Of a DNA stretch of 64,000 nucleotides, positions 8,512 through 15,715 are shown piece by piece. Origin of the DNA: Burkholderiales bacterium (lineage in GTDB: Bacteria > Pseudomonadota > Gammaproteobacteria > Burkholderiales > Usitatibacteraceae); the NCBI GenBank assembly GCA_026125445.1, contig JAHCLE010000001.1, positions 1 to 64,000 on the forward strand. The letters run 5' to 3'. Numbering within the stretch: position 1 is the first letter of the stretch; each line of letters opens with the position of its first letter. The notes beneath the pieces were generated by a model. It was not told the DNA's origin. It saw only the letters and a program-made list of their open reading frames with translations, and made no database searches. A program made the translations under genes and the position numbers.

Positions 8512-9282
8512 ATGAACGCCAAACGAGTCGCACTCCAGGCCTGCATCGCCCTCGCCCTGGGCTGGGCCCTGGCCCCGGCGCCCGCGGTCGCGCAGGACCT
8601 CACCACGCCGCACGTCTCCGTCATCCGCGGCGAGAAGAACTACTGGTCCGGCATCGACCCCATCAACCGCGACGGCACCTACAACGTCGTCGTCGAGATC
8701 CCCGCCGGCACGACGGCCAAGTACGAGACGAACAAGGACACCGGGATGCTCGAGCTCGAGCAGAAGAACGGTGCGCCGCGCTTCGTCCAGTACCTGGGCT
8801 ACCCGGCCAACTACGGCGCGATCCCGCGCTCGGTGATGCTCAAGAGCAAGGGCGGCGACGGCGACAGCGTCGACGTGATCCTGCTCGGGCCGGCGGTGCC
8901 GCGCGGCGCCGTCGTTCGCGGGCGCGTCATCGGCCTGCTGAGCCTCGTGGACACCGGCGAGACGGACGACAAGGCCGTCGTCGTCATGGAGAACACGCCC
9001 TTCGCCAAGGTGAAGAGCATCCCGGACCTGGAGGCGAAGTTCCCCGGCGTCACGACCATCCTGCAGACCTGGTTCACCTCCTACAAGGGCTACGGCAAGG
9101 ACGGCAAGCTGATGCTCTCCTCCAACGGGTTCAAGGACCGCGTGGCGGCGATCAAGCTGATCGGCGACGCGATCCTGGACTTCGAGATGTCGTCGGTGAC
9201 CGAGGCGGACAAGCGCCCGCTCGACCCGAAGGGCAACCCGTACCTCTACCGTCACCCCGCCGCCAAGAACATCGGCGAATAG
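8512..9282 (+). CDS. ppa: Exported family I inorganic pyrophosphatase
   Basis: 256 residues. PPi + H2O gives 2 Pi. Unlike housekeeping PPases it carries a signal peptide (cleavage near APAVAQDL), so it should act in the periplasm. Family I motifs are visible: EIPAGTTAKYE, YPANYGAIPRS and GDGDSVDVILLG. The signature D-x-D-P-x-D has Ser in place of Pro, but the three acidic metal ligands are kept. The lysine/tyrosine region near YKGYGKDGK is less standard. It lies 26 bases after the CYTH-like exported protein, which supports a joint role in handling phosphoanhydrides outside the cytoplasm. Confidence 0.85.
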   Translation: MNAKRVALQACIALALGWALAPAPAVAQDLTTPHVSVIRGEKNYWSGIDPINRDGTYNVVVEIPAGTTAKYETNKDTGMLELEQKNGAPRFVQYLGYPANYGAIPRSVMLKSKGGDGDSVDVILLGPAVPRGAVVRGRVIGLLSLVDTGETDDKAVVVMENTPFAKVKSIPDLEAKFPGVTTILQTWFTSYKGYGKDGKLMLSSNGFKDRVAAIKLIGDAILDFEMSSVTEADKRPLDPKGNPYLYRHPAAKNIGE

Positions 9283-9314
9283 GACCCCCGGCCCTCCCAA
9301 ACGGGGGGAGCGGC

Positions 9315-9359
9315 TTCCGTGCGCGCGCCCGCGGGTGGCTCCCGGGCGCGCGCACGGAA
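9315..9359. repeat. 17-bp perfect hairpin inside the operon
   Basis: Arms 9315-9331 and 9343-9359 are perfect reverse complements (TTCCGTGCGCGCGCCCG) around an 11-nt loop. There is no T-run after it, so it is not a classical terminator. It lies between the pyrophosphatase stop and the next CYTH gene and could protect the upstream mRNA or lower expression of the downstream genes. Confidence 0.7.
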
Positions 9360-9416
9360 AGTCCGCGCGCCGCGCTCTGGCGGGCAGGAAACCCGAGACG
9401 AAAGGAAAGAGAACCC

Positions 9417-9890
9417 ATGGGCAAGGAAATCGAGCGCAAGTACGTCGTGGACACGTCCGCCTGGAAGGCGAAGGACGCCGGCACGCACTTCAAGCAGGGC
9501 TACCTCAACAGCCAGAAGGAGCGCGTGGTGCGCGTGCGCATCGAGGGCGATCGCGCCAAGCTCACCATCAAGGGCCCGAGCGTGGGCGTGACCCGCTCGG
9601 AGTTCGAGTACGCGATCCCCGTCGACGACGCCGCGCTGCTCCTCGACAACCTCTGCGAGCAGCCCCTCATCGACAAGCACCGCCACAAGGAGGTGCACGG
9701 CGGAAAGACCTGGGAGATCGACGTCTTCCACGGCGACAACGAGGGCCTGGTCGTCGCGGAGATCGAGCTCGCGAGCGAGGACGAGAAGTTCGAGGCGCCG
9801 GCATGGGCGGTTCGCGAGGTATCCTCGGATCCGCGATACTTCAACTCCAACCTGCTGAAGAACCCCTACCGGAACTGGCCGAAGGGCTGA
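9417..9890 (+). CDS. Short CYTH-domain protein, probable inorganic triphosphatase
   Basis: 157-residue single-domain CYTH protein with no signal peptide, so cytoplasmic. It keeps the catalytic ExExK signature (EIERKYVV, residues 4-11), paired basic residues VVRVRIEGDRAKLTIKG, and later acidic ligands EIDVFHGDNEGLVVAEIELASE. Length and motifs match the NeuTTM type (Nitrosomonas europaea), a tripolyphosphate-specific hydrolase. The substrate here is therefore likely PPPi, though thiamine triphosphate or a cyclase activity cannot be ruled out. The next gene starts 10 bases downstream. Confidence 0.87.
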   Translation: MGKEIERKYVVDTSAWKAKDAGTHFKQGYLNSQKERVVRVRIEGDRAKLTIKGPSVGVTRSEFEYAIPVDDAALLLDNLCEQPLIDKHRHKEVHGGKTWEIDVFHGDNEGLVVAEIELASEDEKFEAPAWAVREVSSDPRYFNSNLLKNPYRNWPKG

Positions 9891-9900
9891 ACCGACCCGC

Positions 9901-11472
9901 ATGTCCGCCGACGGAGCCGCCCAAACCCACGCCCAGAGCCAGAAGCTCCTCGAGCTCCTGGGCATGGAGCGCATGTCGCTCTCGTCGAAGCCGCGCGAGG
10001 CCCAGGACTCGACCGAGAAGTGGATGCGCTACCTCGGGTTTCCCGGGGGCATCCTGCTCTTCCTGCTGATCCTGTACCTGCCGCCGGGCGCGGGGCTGAG
10101 CGCCTCCGCCCAGGCGGGCGCGGCCTGCTTCGCGCTGGCGCTGGTGTGGTGGGTGACGGAGCCGTTCCCGACCTACGTCACGTCGCTGGTCCTCATGTTC
10201 CTGCTGCTCGTCACGCGGGTGGCGAACGACAAGACGATCATGTACGTGCTGGGCATGGACGTGATCTGGCTCAACCTGCTCGCCTTCATCCTGAGCTCCA
10301 TGCTGGTGAAGGTGCGCCTCGCCAAGCGCATGGCGCTGTGGCTCATCCTGCGCTTCGGGAAGAACGCCTCGCACGCGCTCCTCGCCTTCCTCATCCTGCA
10401 CATGGCGCTCGCGCCGCTCATCCCCGCCACGGCGGCGCGCGCGGTGATGACGCTGCCCCTGATGGTGGTCGTCGCCGCGATCTACGGCGCCACCGAGGAC
10501 AGCAACAACAACTTCGGCCGCAACCTGCTGCTGCTCAACCTGTGCGGCATCTCGATCCTGTCCTCGATGACGATGACGGGATCGGCCGCCAACCTCATCG
10601 CCGTCGGCATGATCCAGACCATGGCCGACCAGCGCGTCTACTACGTGGACTGGGTGAAGGTGGGCACGCCCATCGCCGTGACCACCATGTTCGTCATGTG
10701 GTGGGTCGGCCAGAAGGTGATCTTCCGCATCCCGAAGGACGAGCGCGTGCCGCAGCTCGAGGGGGGGCTCGGGCTCGTGAAGGACCAGTACGAGGCCCTC
10801 GGGCCGCTCACGAAGCCGGAGAAGAAGGCCATCGCGATCTTCTCGCTGGTGCTGGCCCTCTGGATGACCGACATCTTCCACATGGAGTGGTTCGGCGTGG
10901 AGATCAGCGCGCCCTTCGCGGCGCTGCTGGGCGCGGTGATCGTGCTCTTCCCGCGCTACGGCGTCCTGCAATGGTCGGAGGCGGAAATCCCGTGGCACCT
11001 GCTCATCTTCAGCGCGGGCGCCTACGCCGGCGGACTCGCCCTGGACGACACGGGCGCGGCGGCCTGGGGCGTGAAGGTGCTGTTCGGCAGCTTCGACCTG
11101 AAGAGCGTGCCCTTCGGCGTGGCCTACACGATCGTGATCGCCGTGATGATGTACAGCCACCTGCTCACGACCTCGAAGACGGTGCGCACGCTGATCATGC
11201 TGCCCATCATCATCACGCTGGCGAAGTCCCTGGGCTGGAATCCGATCTCGTTCGCGCTGCCGGCGGCGCTGTGCATCGACTGGGTGGTGGGACTGCCCAT
11301 CAGCGGCAAGCCCAACGTGATCCTCTTCTCCACCAACCAGTACTCGGTAGGCGACAACTTCCGGTACGGCATCACTGCCTGCACCGTGGGCGTCGTCCTG
11401 CTCGTGCTCTCGGCGATGACCTGGTTCCACTGGATCGGCCTCACGCCGGCCTTCTGGGCGACGGCGCCATGA
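9901..11472 (+). CDS. DASS/SLC13-family sodium-coupled anion transporter
   Basis: 523-residue inner-membrane protein with a hydrophilic N-terminus of about 45 residues and about a dozen hydrophobic segments. Features of the divalent-anion:sodium symporter family include WWVTEPFPTYVTSL near the start, the conserved FILSSMLVK...NASHALLAF region, and SGKPNVILFSTNQYSVGDNF near the C-terminus. Known members carry sulfate, phosphate-like or dicarboxylate anions. Context (pyrophosphatase, triphosphatase, SulP) favours an inorganic oxyanion, but this is inference. Its TGA overlaps the ATG of the next gene. Confidence 0.87.
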   Translation: MSADGAAQTHAQSQKLLELLGMERMSLSSKPREAQDSTEKWMRYLGFPGGILLFLLILYLPPGAGLSASAQAGAACFALALVWWVTEPFPTYVTSLVLMFLLLVTRVANDKTIMYVLGMDVIWLNLLAFILSSMLVKVRLAKRMALWLILRFGKNASHALLAFLILHMALAPLIPATAARAVMTLPLMVVVAAIYGATEDSNNNFGRNLLLLNLCGISILSSMTMTGSAANLIAVGMIQTMADQRVYYVDWVKVGTPIAVTTMFVMWWVGQKVIFRIPKDERVPQLEGGLGLVKDQYEALGPLTKPEKKAIAIFSLVLALWMTDIFHMEWFGVEISAPFAALLGAVIVLFPRYGVLQWSEAEIPWHLLIFSAGAYAGGLALDDTGAAAWGVKVLFGSFDLKSVPFGVAYTIVIAVMMYSHLLTTSKTVRTLIMLPIIITLAKSLGWNPISFALPAALCIDWVVGLPISGKPNVILFSTNQYSVGDNFRYGITACTVGVVLLVLSAMTWFHWIGLTPAFWATAP

Positions 11473-12191
11473 GGTCCCTCGCCATCCTCGTCCTCGCGCT
11501 CGCCTGCGGCGCGGCACAGGCCCTGGAGATCCGCCGCTACGAGACGCGGATCGACGTCGACCGGGACGGCGCGGCGCTCGCCACGGCGTCGGTCGATCTC
11601 GCGGGGGCCGCGGCCGGGCGCTTCCGCCTGCCGGTGGGCTTCGCGAAGCTCGCCGATTTCCGTCCCGGGGAAGCGTCGCCGGGCGTGTCGTTGGCCGCGA
11701 AGGGCAACGCCGACGGCGCGTGGGTCGAGGTGGAGCTGCCGGACGGCGTGCCGTCCGAGACGACGCTGGGCTTCTCCTTCCGCGCCAACGGCGTGCTGTT
11801 CGTCCCGAAGCCCGAGGCGGGCCAGAAGGCGACCCTGCCGAAGGGCAGCCGCCTGCTGCGGCACCGCTTCGTGAACACGCAGGAGGCGCCCATCGCGCGC
11901 TACGCGGCCACGGTGCTCTTCCCGCCGGAAGTGATCGCGCACCGCGTCAACGAGCAGCTGCCCAGGCCGGGGCGCAAGGAGTTCGCCCCGCGCGTGGAGC
12001 TCGACCGCTTCGACGGGAGGCAGGGCGCGCGGCTGCAGCTCGCGAACCTGCGCCAGGGCGATCGCACCTCCATGGAGCTGGAGATCGTGGACGAGCGCCG
12101 CTCCGCCGTCTGGCTGCTGCTGCTCGTTCCCCTTGCGGCCGGCTACCTCTTCTTCTTCCGCGACCTCGTCCGGCCACCGCGGCCGTCGTGA
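11469..12191 (+). CDS. Exported membrane-anchored protein of unknown function
   Basis: 240 residues; family not recognised. The ATG overlaps the transporter stop (ATGA), showing translational coupling. It has a signal peptide (cleavage near AQALEIRRY), a beta-rich middle (residues 20-205) without obvious catalytic motifs, and one C-terminal hydrophobic helix (VWLLLLVPLAAGYLFFF) followed by a basic tail. The predicted topology puts the body in the periplasm and the tail in the cytoplasm. It is the last gene of the operon, before a terminator, and may be an accessory subunit of the DASS transporter. Confidence 0.7.
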   Translation: MRSLAILVLALACGAAQALEIRRYETRIDVDRDGAALATASVDLAGAAAGRFRLPVGFAKLADFRPGEASPGVSLAAKGNADGAWVEVELPDGVPSETTLGFSFRANGVLFVPKPEAGQKATLPKGSRLLRHRFVNTQEAPIARYAATVLFPPEVIAHRVNEQLPRPGRKEFAPRVELDRFDGRQGARLQLANLRQGDRTSMELEIVDERRSAVWLLLLVPLAAGYLFFFRDLVRPPRPS

Positions 12192-12206
12192 GGCCGCAGG
12201 ATGAAA

Positions 12207-12230
12207 AAGGGGCGGCCGAGGCCGCCCCTT
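12207..12230. terminator. Hairpin terminator between convergent genes
   Basis: Stem AAGGGGCGGC / GCCGCCCCTT with a CGAG loop. On the minus strand it is followed by a run of T (complement of the A-run at 12204-12208), so it ends the minus-strand gene at 12250 best and may also stop plus-strand transcripts. Confidence 0.8.
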
Positions 12231-12249
12231 GTCGCGAAGCGAGTGACGC

Positions 12250-12945
12250 TTATTCGCGATCGCCGCCGAAGATGCCCAGCAGGGCGAGCAGGTTCGCGAA
12301 GATGTTGTAGAGGTTCAGGTACACCGCGAGCGTGGCGGAGATGTAGTTGGTCTCGCCGCCGGTGACGATGCGGTTCAGGTCATAGAGCAGGAAGGCGGAG
12401 AAGATGCCCACCGCGATGACCGAGATCGCGACCATGAGCGCCGGCATCTGCAGGAAGATGTTCGCGAAGGCGGCCACCAGCAGCATGATCATGCCGATGA
12501 AGAGCGCCTTGCCCATCCCGGAGAGGTCGCGCTTGGTCGTGCTGGCGATGGAGGCCATCACGGCGAAGATGACCGCCGTGCCGCCGCCCGCCAGCCCGAT
12601 GAGGGCCGCGCCGTTCCTGAAGCCCAGCACCACGCCGATCATGCGCGAGAGCATGAGGCCCATGAAGAACGTGAAGGCGAGCAGGATCGCCACCCCCCAG
12701 GCGCTGTTCTTCGTCTTCTCGATGGCGAACATGAAGCCGAAGGCGATCGCGAGGAAGGCGATGAAGCCGATGGCGGGGCTCGCCTGGAAGAAGCTGAAGC
12801 TCGTCTGCACGCCGATCCAGGCGCCGAGCACCGTGGGCACGAGCGAGAGGGCGAGCAGGGCGTAGGTGTTGCGCAGTACCCGGTTCTGCGCCAACGCGAT
12901 CGTCTGCGAGGGCGAGGCGGGCGTCATCATCGGGACTTGGGACAT
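12250..12945 (-). CDS. Bax inhibitor-1/YccA family inner-membrane protein
   Basis: 231 residues with seven predicted hydrophobic segments from residue about 30. The family pattern is visible in RNTYALLALSLVPTVLGAW, FMGLMLSRMIGVVLG and the C-terminal acidic stretch LYDLNRIVTGGETNYISATLAVYLNLYNIFANLL. Family members (YbhL, YccA) are pH-sensitive calcium-leak channels or FtsH modulators. It is monocistronic. A possible promoter on the minus strand reads TTGAAA-16-TACTCT, and a CGGTC-N6-GACCG inverted repeat at 12975-12990 may be an operator. Confidence 0.9.
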   Translation of the reverse strand: MSQVPMMTPASPSQTIALAQNRVLRNTYALLALSLVPTVLGAWIGVQTSFSFFQASPAIGFIAFLAIAFGFMFAIEKTKNSAWGVAILLAFTFFMGLMLSRMIGVVLGFRNGAALIGLAGGGTAVIFAVMASIASTTKRDLSGMGKALFIGMIMLLVAAFANIFLQMPALMVAISVIAVGIFSAFLLYDLNRIVTGGETNYISATLAVYLNLYNIFANLLALLGIFGGDRE

Positions 12946-13116
12946 AGGTCTTTGCTCCAGTATCAGTCGATAGCCGGTCGAAATTGACCGAGCGTTAGAG
13001 TAGGGATTGTACGGGAAGTTTCAAGCCCGCCGGCATTGCGCGGTGCAATGGCGAGCGTGTTGCGACGATTCCCGTCGACCTCGAAAAGCCCCGTTGCTAC
13101 AATGGGTTACGAAACA

Positions 13117-13206
13117 GGAGGGTTGGCCGAGCGGTTTAAGGCACCGGTCTTGAAAACCGGCAACAGGGAAACCTGTTCGTGAGTTCGAATCTCACACCCT
13201 CCGCCA
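13117..13206 (+). tRNA. tRNA-Ser(UGA)
   Basis: 90-nt class II tRNA. The acceptor arms GGAGGGT and ACCCTCC pair, with discriminator G and encoded CCA. The anticodon loop CTTGAAA reads UGA, the variable arm is long, and the T-loop is GTTCGAATC. A TACAAT -10 box is at 13098-13103. Confidence 0.96.
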
Positions 13207-13226
13207 GGCTGCCCAGGGAGAACGCC

Positions 13227-14219
13227 ATGCGAAAGATCCTTCTCGTCCTCGCGCTCGCGAGCCCGCTCGTGCAAGCCGCCCCGCCCGCGCCCGCGGCGCC
13301 GCCGGACAGCAAGGCGTGGCTGGAGGCCGAAGGGCTCGAGGCCGCGGCCACCAAGGAGTTCCAGGAGTTCGAGGCCGTCGTCGCGCGCGTGAAGGGCGCG
13401 AAGGACGCGGCGAGCGCCCAGGAGCGCGTGGCCGTCTTCGCCAAGGGCCGCCTCGTGTGGCAGTCGAACGCGAAGGAGCTCTTGGAGCCGGCGGTGAAGT
13501 TCACGCTGCACTCGCTCGGTCGCGACCTCGACGGGAGCGGCCAGCCGCAGCTTCACTTCTCGGGCTTCTCGGGAGGGGCGCACTGCTGCACCACGCACTA
13601 CGTCTACAAGCTCAAGCCCCAGGTGAAGCGCCACGCGGTCTATCCCGCGCGCAACGTGGGCGGCACCGACTTCATGGACCTGCCCGGCCGCAAGACCCCG
13701 ATCATGATCTCGGCCGACGATTCCAGCGCCAACGTCTTCGCGCCGTACTCCAACTCGTACTTCCCGCTGGTCGTGCTGGAAGTGAGCCCCAAGGGCAAGT
13801 TCCAGTTCGCGGCCGACCTCATGCGCACGCGCCTTCCGGGCATGCCGCCGCCGGTCTGCGCCCAGCCGGCCGCCACCGCCAACCCGTGGCTAAAGGAGCG
13901 CTGCGGGGAGTTCGCCGGCGCGAAGAGGAAGACGCGCACGAGCGAGATCCAGGCGAAGTTGAAGGAGATCAAGAGCTCGCGCTCGGCCGACAAGATCAAG
14001 TGGGACGACTACTACGCCACGGGCGTGCTCTCGGCCGTGGCCGCGGAGATGAACCGGCACGCCTACACGGGCTACGGCGCGGCGGGAATGAACTGGCTGG
14101 AGACCGTCTGGCCGGGCAACGACACGGTGAAGGTCGCCTTCCTGGAGAAGCTCCGGGAGACGCGCGCGAAGAGCGCCTTCTCCGAGGAGCTGCGGCTGCT
14201 GGCCACCGATACCCGCTAG
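13227..14219 (+). CDS. Exported protein of unknown function
   Basis: 330 residues; family not recognised. The ATG at 13227 is chosen because an earlier in-frame ATG (13179) lies inside the tRNA; a CAGGGAG site precedes it. The signal peptide ends near PLVQAAPPA. The central part contains [32 protein letters not shown]-type sequence: a D-x-D-G-x-G calcium-like loop and a vicinal CC pair. Two further cysteines (PPPVCAQ, KERCGEF) could form a disulfide. It begins 20 bases after the tRNA, so read-through from the tRNA promoter is possible. Confidence 0.75.
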   Translation: MRKILLVLALASPLVQAAPPAPAAPPDSKAWLEAEGLEAAATKEFQEFEAVVARVKGAKDAASAQERVAVFAKGRLVWQSNAKELLEPAVKFTLHSLGRDLDGSGQPQLHFSGFSGGAHCCTTHYVYKLKPQVKRHAVYPARNVGGTDFMDLPGRKTPIMISADDSSANVFAPYSNSYFPLVVLEVSPKGKFQFAADLMRTRLPGMPPPVCAQPAATANPWLKERCGEFAGAKRKTRTSEIQAKLKEIKSSRSADKIKWDDYYATGVLSAVAAEMNRHAYTGYGAAGMNWLETVWPGNDTVKVAFLEKLRETRAKSAFSEELRLLATDTR

Positions 14220-14221
14220 TC

Positions 14222-14249
14222 CGGTACCAGGTACGCGTACCTGGTACCG
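14222..14249. repeat. 28-nt perfect palindrome downstream of gene
   Basis: Each half reads CGGTACCAGGTACG and its exact complement, with no loop. It lies two bases after a stop codon. A second inverted repeat, TGGTGCA-G-TGCACCA, is at 14259-14273, just before a possible -10 (TAGAAT, 14281-14286) for lysC. It could be a terminator-like element, a REP-like unit or a dyad operator. Confidence 0.75.
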
Positions 14250-14322
14250 AGCGTCCGATGGTGCAGTGCACCAATTGGGGTAGAATGGCGGTTCGTTTCC
14301 CCCGCTAGACGCAGGATTTCCC

Positions 14323-15582
14323 GTGTCCCTCATCGTCCAGAAGTACGGCGGCACCTCCATGGGCAGCCCCGAGCGCATCCGCGAGGTCGCGCGCCGGGTC
14401 GAGCGGTTCGTGAAGGAAGGCCACCAGGTCGTCGTCGTGGTCTCGGCCATGTCCGGCGAGACGAACCGCCTCCTCGCCCTCGCGAAGGAGCTCAATCCCG
14501 ATCCCGATCCGCGCGAGCTCGACGTCATCGCCTCCACGGGCGAGCAGGTCTCGATCGGGCTGCTGGCGCTCGCGCTGCACAAGCTGGGCGTGAAGGCCAA
14601 GAGCTGCACCGGCTTCCAGGTGCGAATCCTCACGGACGACGCCTACTCGAAAGCGCGCATCCTCTCGATCGACGAGGAGAACATGCGCCGCGACCTCGCC
14701 ACCGGCCACGTGGTCGTGGTGGCGGGCTTCCAGGGCATCGACGCCAAGGGCAACATCACGACGCTCGGCCGCGGCGGCTCGGACACGACGGGGGTCGCGC
14801 TCGCCGCGGCGCTCACCGCGGACGAGTGCCAGATCTACACCGATGTGGACGGCGTCTACACGACCGACCCGCGCGTCTGCCCCGACGCCCGGCGCCTGGA
14901 CACCATCACCTTCGAGGAGATGCTCGAGCTCGCCTCGCTCGGCTCCAAGGTGCTGCAGATCCGCTCGGTGGAGTTCGCGGGCAAGTACAAGGTGAAGCTC
15001 CGGGTCCTGTCGTCGTTCACCGACGTGAACTCGACCGACATGGGCACGCTCATCACATTCGAGGAAGACCAGAACATGGAACAGGCCATCATCAGCGGCA
15101 TCGCCTTCAACCGGGACGAGGCCAAGATCACCGTGGTGGGCGTGCCGGACCGCCCGGGCGTCGCCTTCGCGATCCTGGGGCCCGTGGCCGACGCCAACAT
15201 CGAGGTGGACATGATCATCCAGAACGCCTCGATCGAGGGGATGACGGATTTCTCGTTCACCGTGCACCGCAACGACTTCAAGCGCACGATGCAGATCCTG
15301 GAGTCGAACGTGAAGCCGGCCATCGGCGCGCGCGCGATCGTGGGCGACGACAAGATCGCCAAGGTCTCGCTCGTGGGCATCGGCATGCGCACGCACGCCG
15401 GCATCGCCTCCAAGATGTTCCGCTCGCTCTCGGAAGAGCGCATCAACATCCAGATGATCTCGACCTCCGAGATCAAGACCTCCGTGGTCGTGGACGAGAA
15501 GTACATGGAGCTCGCCGTGCGCGTGCTGCACAAGGCCTTCGAGCTCGACAAGCCCGCCACCGAGGAGCGCATGAAGGCCTGA
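14323..15582 (+). CDS. lysC: Aspartate kinase
   Basis: First step of the aspartate family pathway: Asp + ATP gives aspartyl phosphate, feeding lysine, threonine and methionine. 419 residues with a GTG start. The kinase core starts with [10 protein letters not shown] and contains [16 protein letters not shown] and the [13 protein letters not shown] region. Two ACT domains follow (about 265-340 and 345-410), including [20 protein letters not shown] and [18 protein letters not shown], which bind feedback effectors such as lysine or threonine. It is a monofunctional enzyme of usual length and stands alone. The preceding inverted repeat may regulate it. Confidence 0.95.
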   Translation: MSLIVQKYGGTSMGSPERIREVARRVERFVKEGHQVVVVVSAMSGETNRLLALAKELNPDPDPRELDVIASTGEQVSIGLLALALHKLGVKAKSCTGFQVRILTDDAYSKARILSIDEENMRRDLATGHVVVVAGFQGIDAKGNITTLGRGGSDTTGVALAAALTADECQIYTDVDGVYTTDPRVCPDARRLDTITFEEMLELASLGSKVLQIRSVEFAGKYKVKLRVLSSFTDVNSTDMGTLITFEEDQNMEQAIISGIAFNRDEAKITVVGVPDRPGVAFAILGPVADANIEVDMIIQNASIEGMTDFSFTVHRNDFKRTMQILESNVKPAIGARAIVGDDKIAKVSLVGIGMRTHAGIASKMFRSLSEERINIQMISTSEIKTSVVVDEKYMELAVRVLHKAFELDKPATEERMKA

Positions 15583-15593
15583 GGGCCCGCCCG

Positions 15594-15649
15594 GAATCGG
15601 CGCCCGGTCACTTTCCGCAACAATGCGGAAAGTAACCTGACGCCGATTC
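15594..15649. repeat. Nested inverted repeat after lysC
   Basis: Outer arms GAATCGGCG (15594-15602) and CGCCGATTC (15641-15649) enclose an inner 10-bp hairpin ACTTTCCGCA / TGCGGAAAGT (15610-15633) with loop ACAA. No T-run follows. It may end lysC transcription or be a REP-type element; the next promoter must lie in or after it. Confidence 0.7.
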
Positions 15650-15715
15650 GCTTAGAATGCGGCGCGAGCGGACACGATCCGACTCGCGCCGTTTCATTTC
15701 CGAAGGACCCCGCCC

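Noticed and set aside
13060-13103. TTGCGA (13060) as -35 partner of the tRNA-Ser -10
   Set aside because: The spacer would be 32 nt; only the -10 box is supported.
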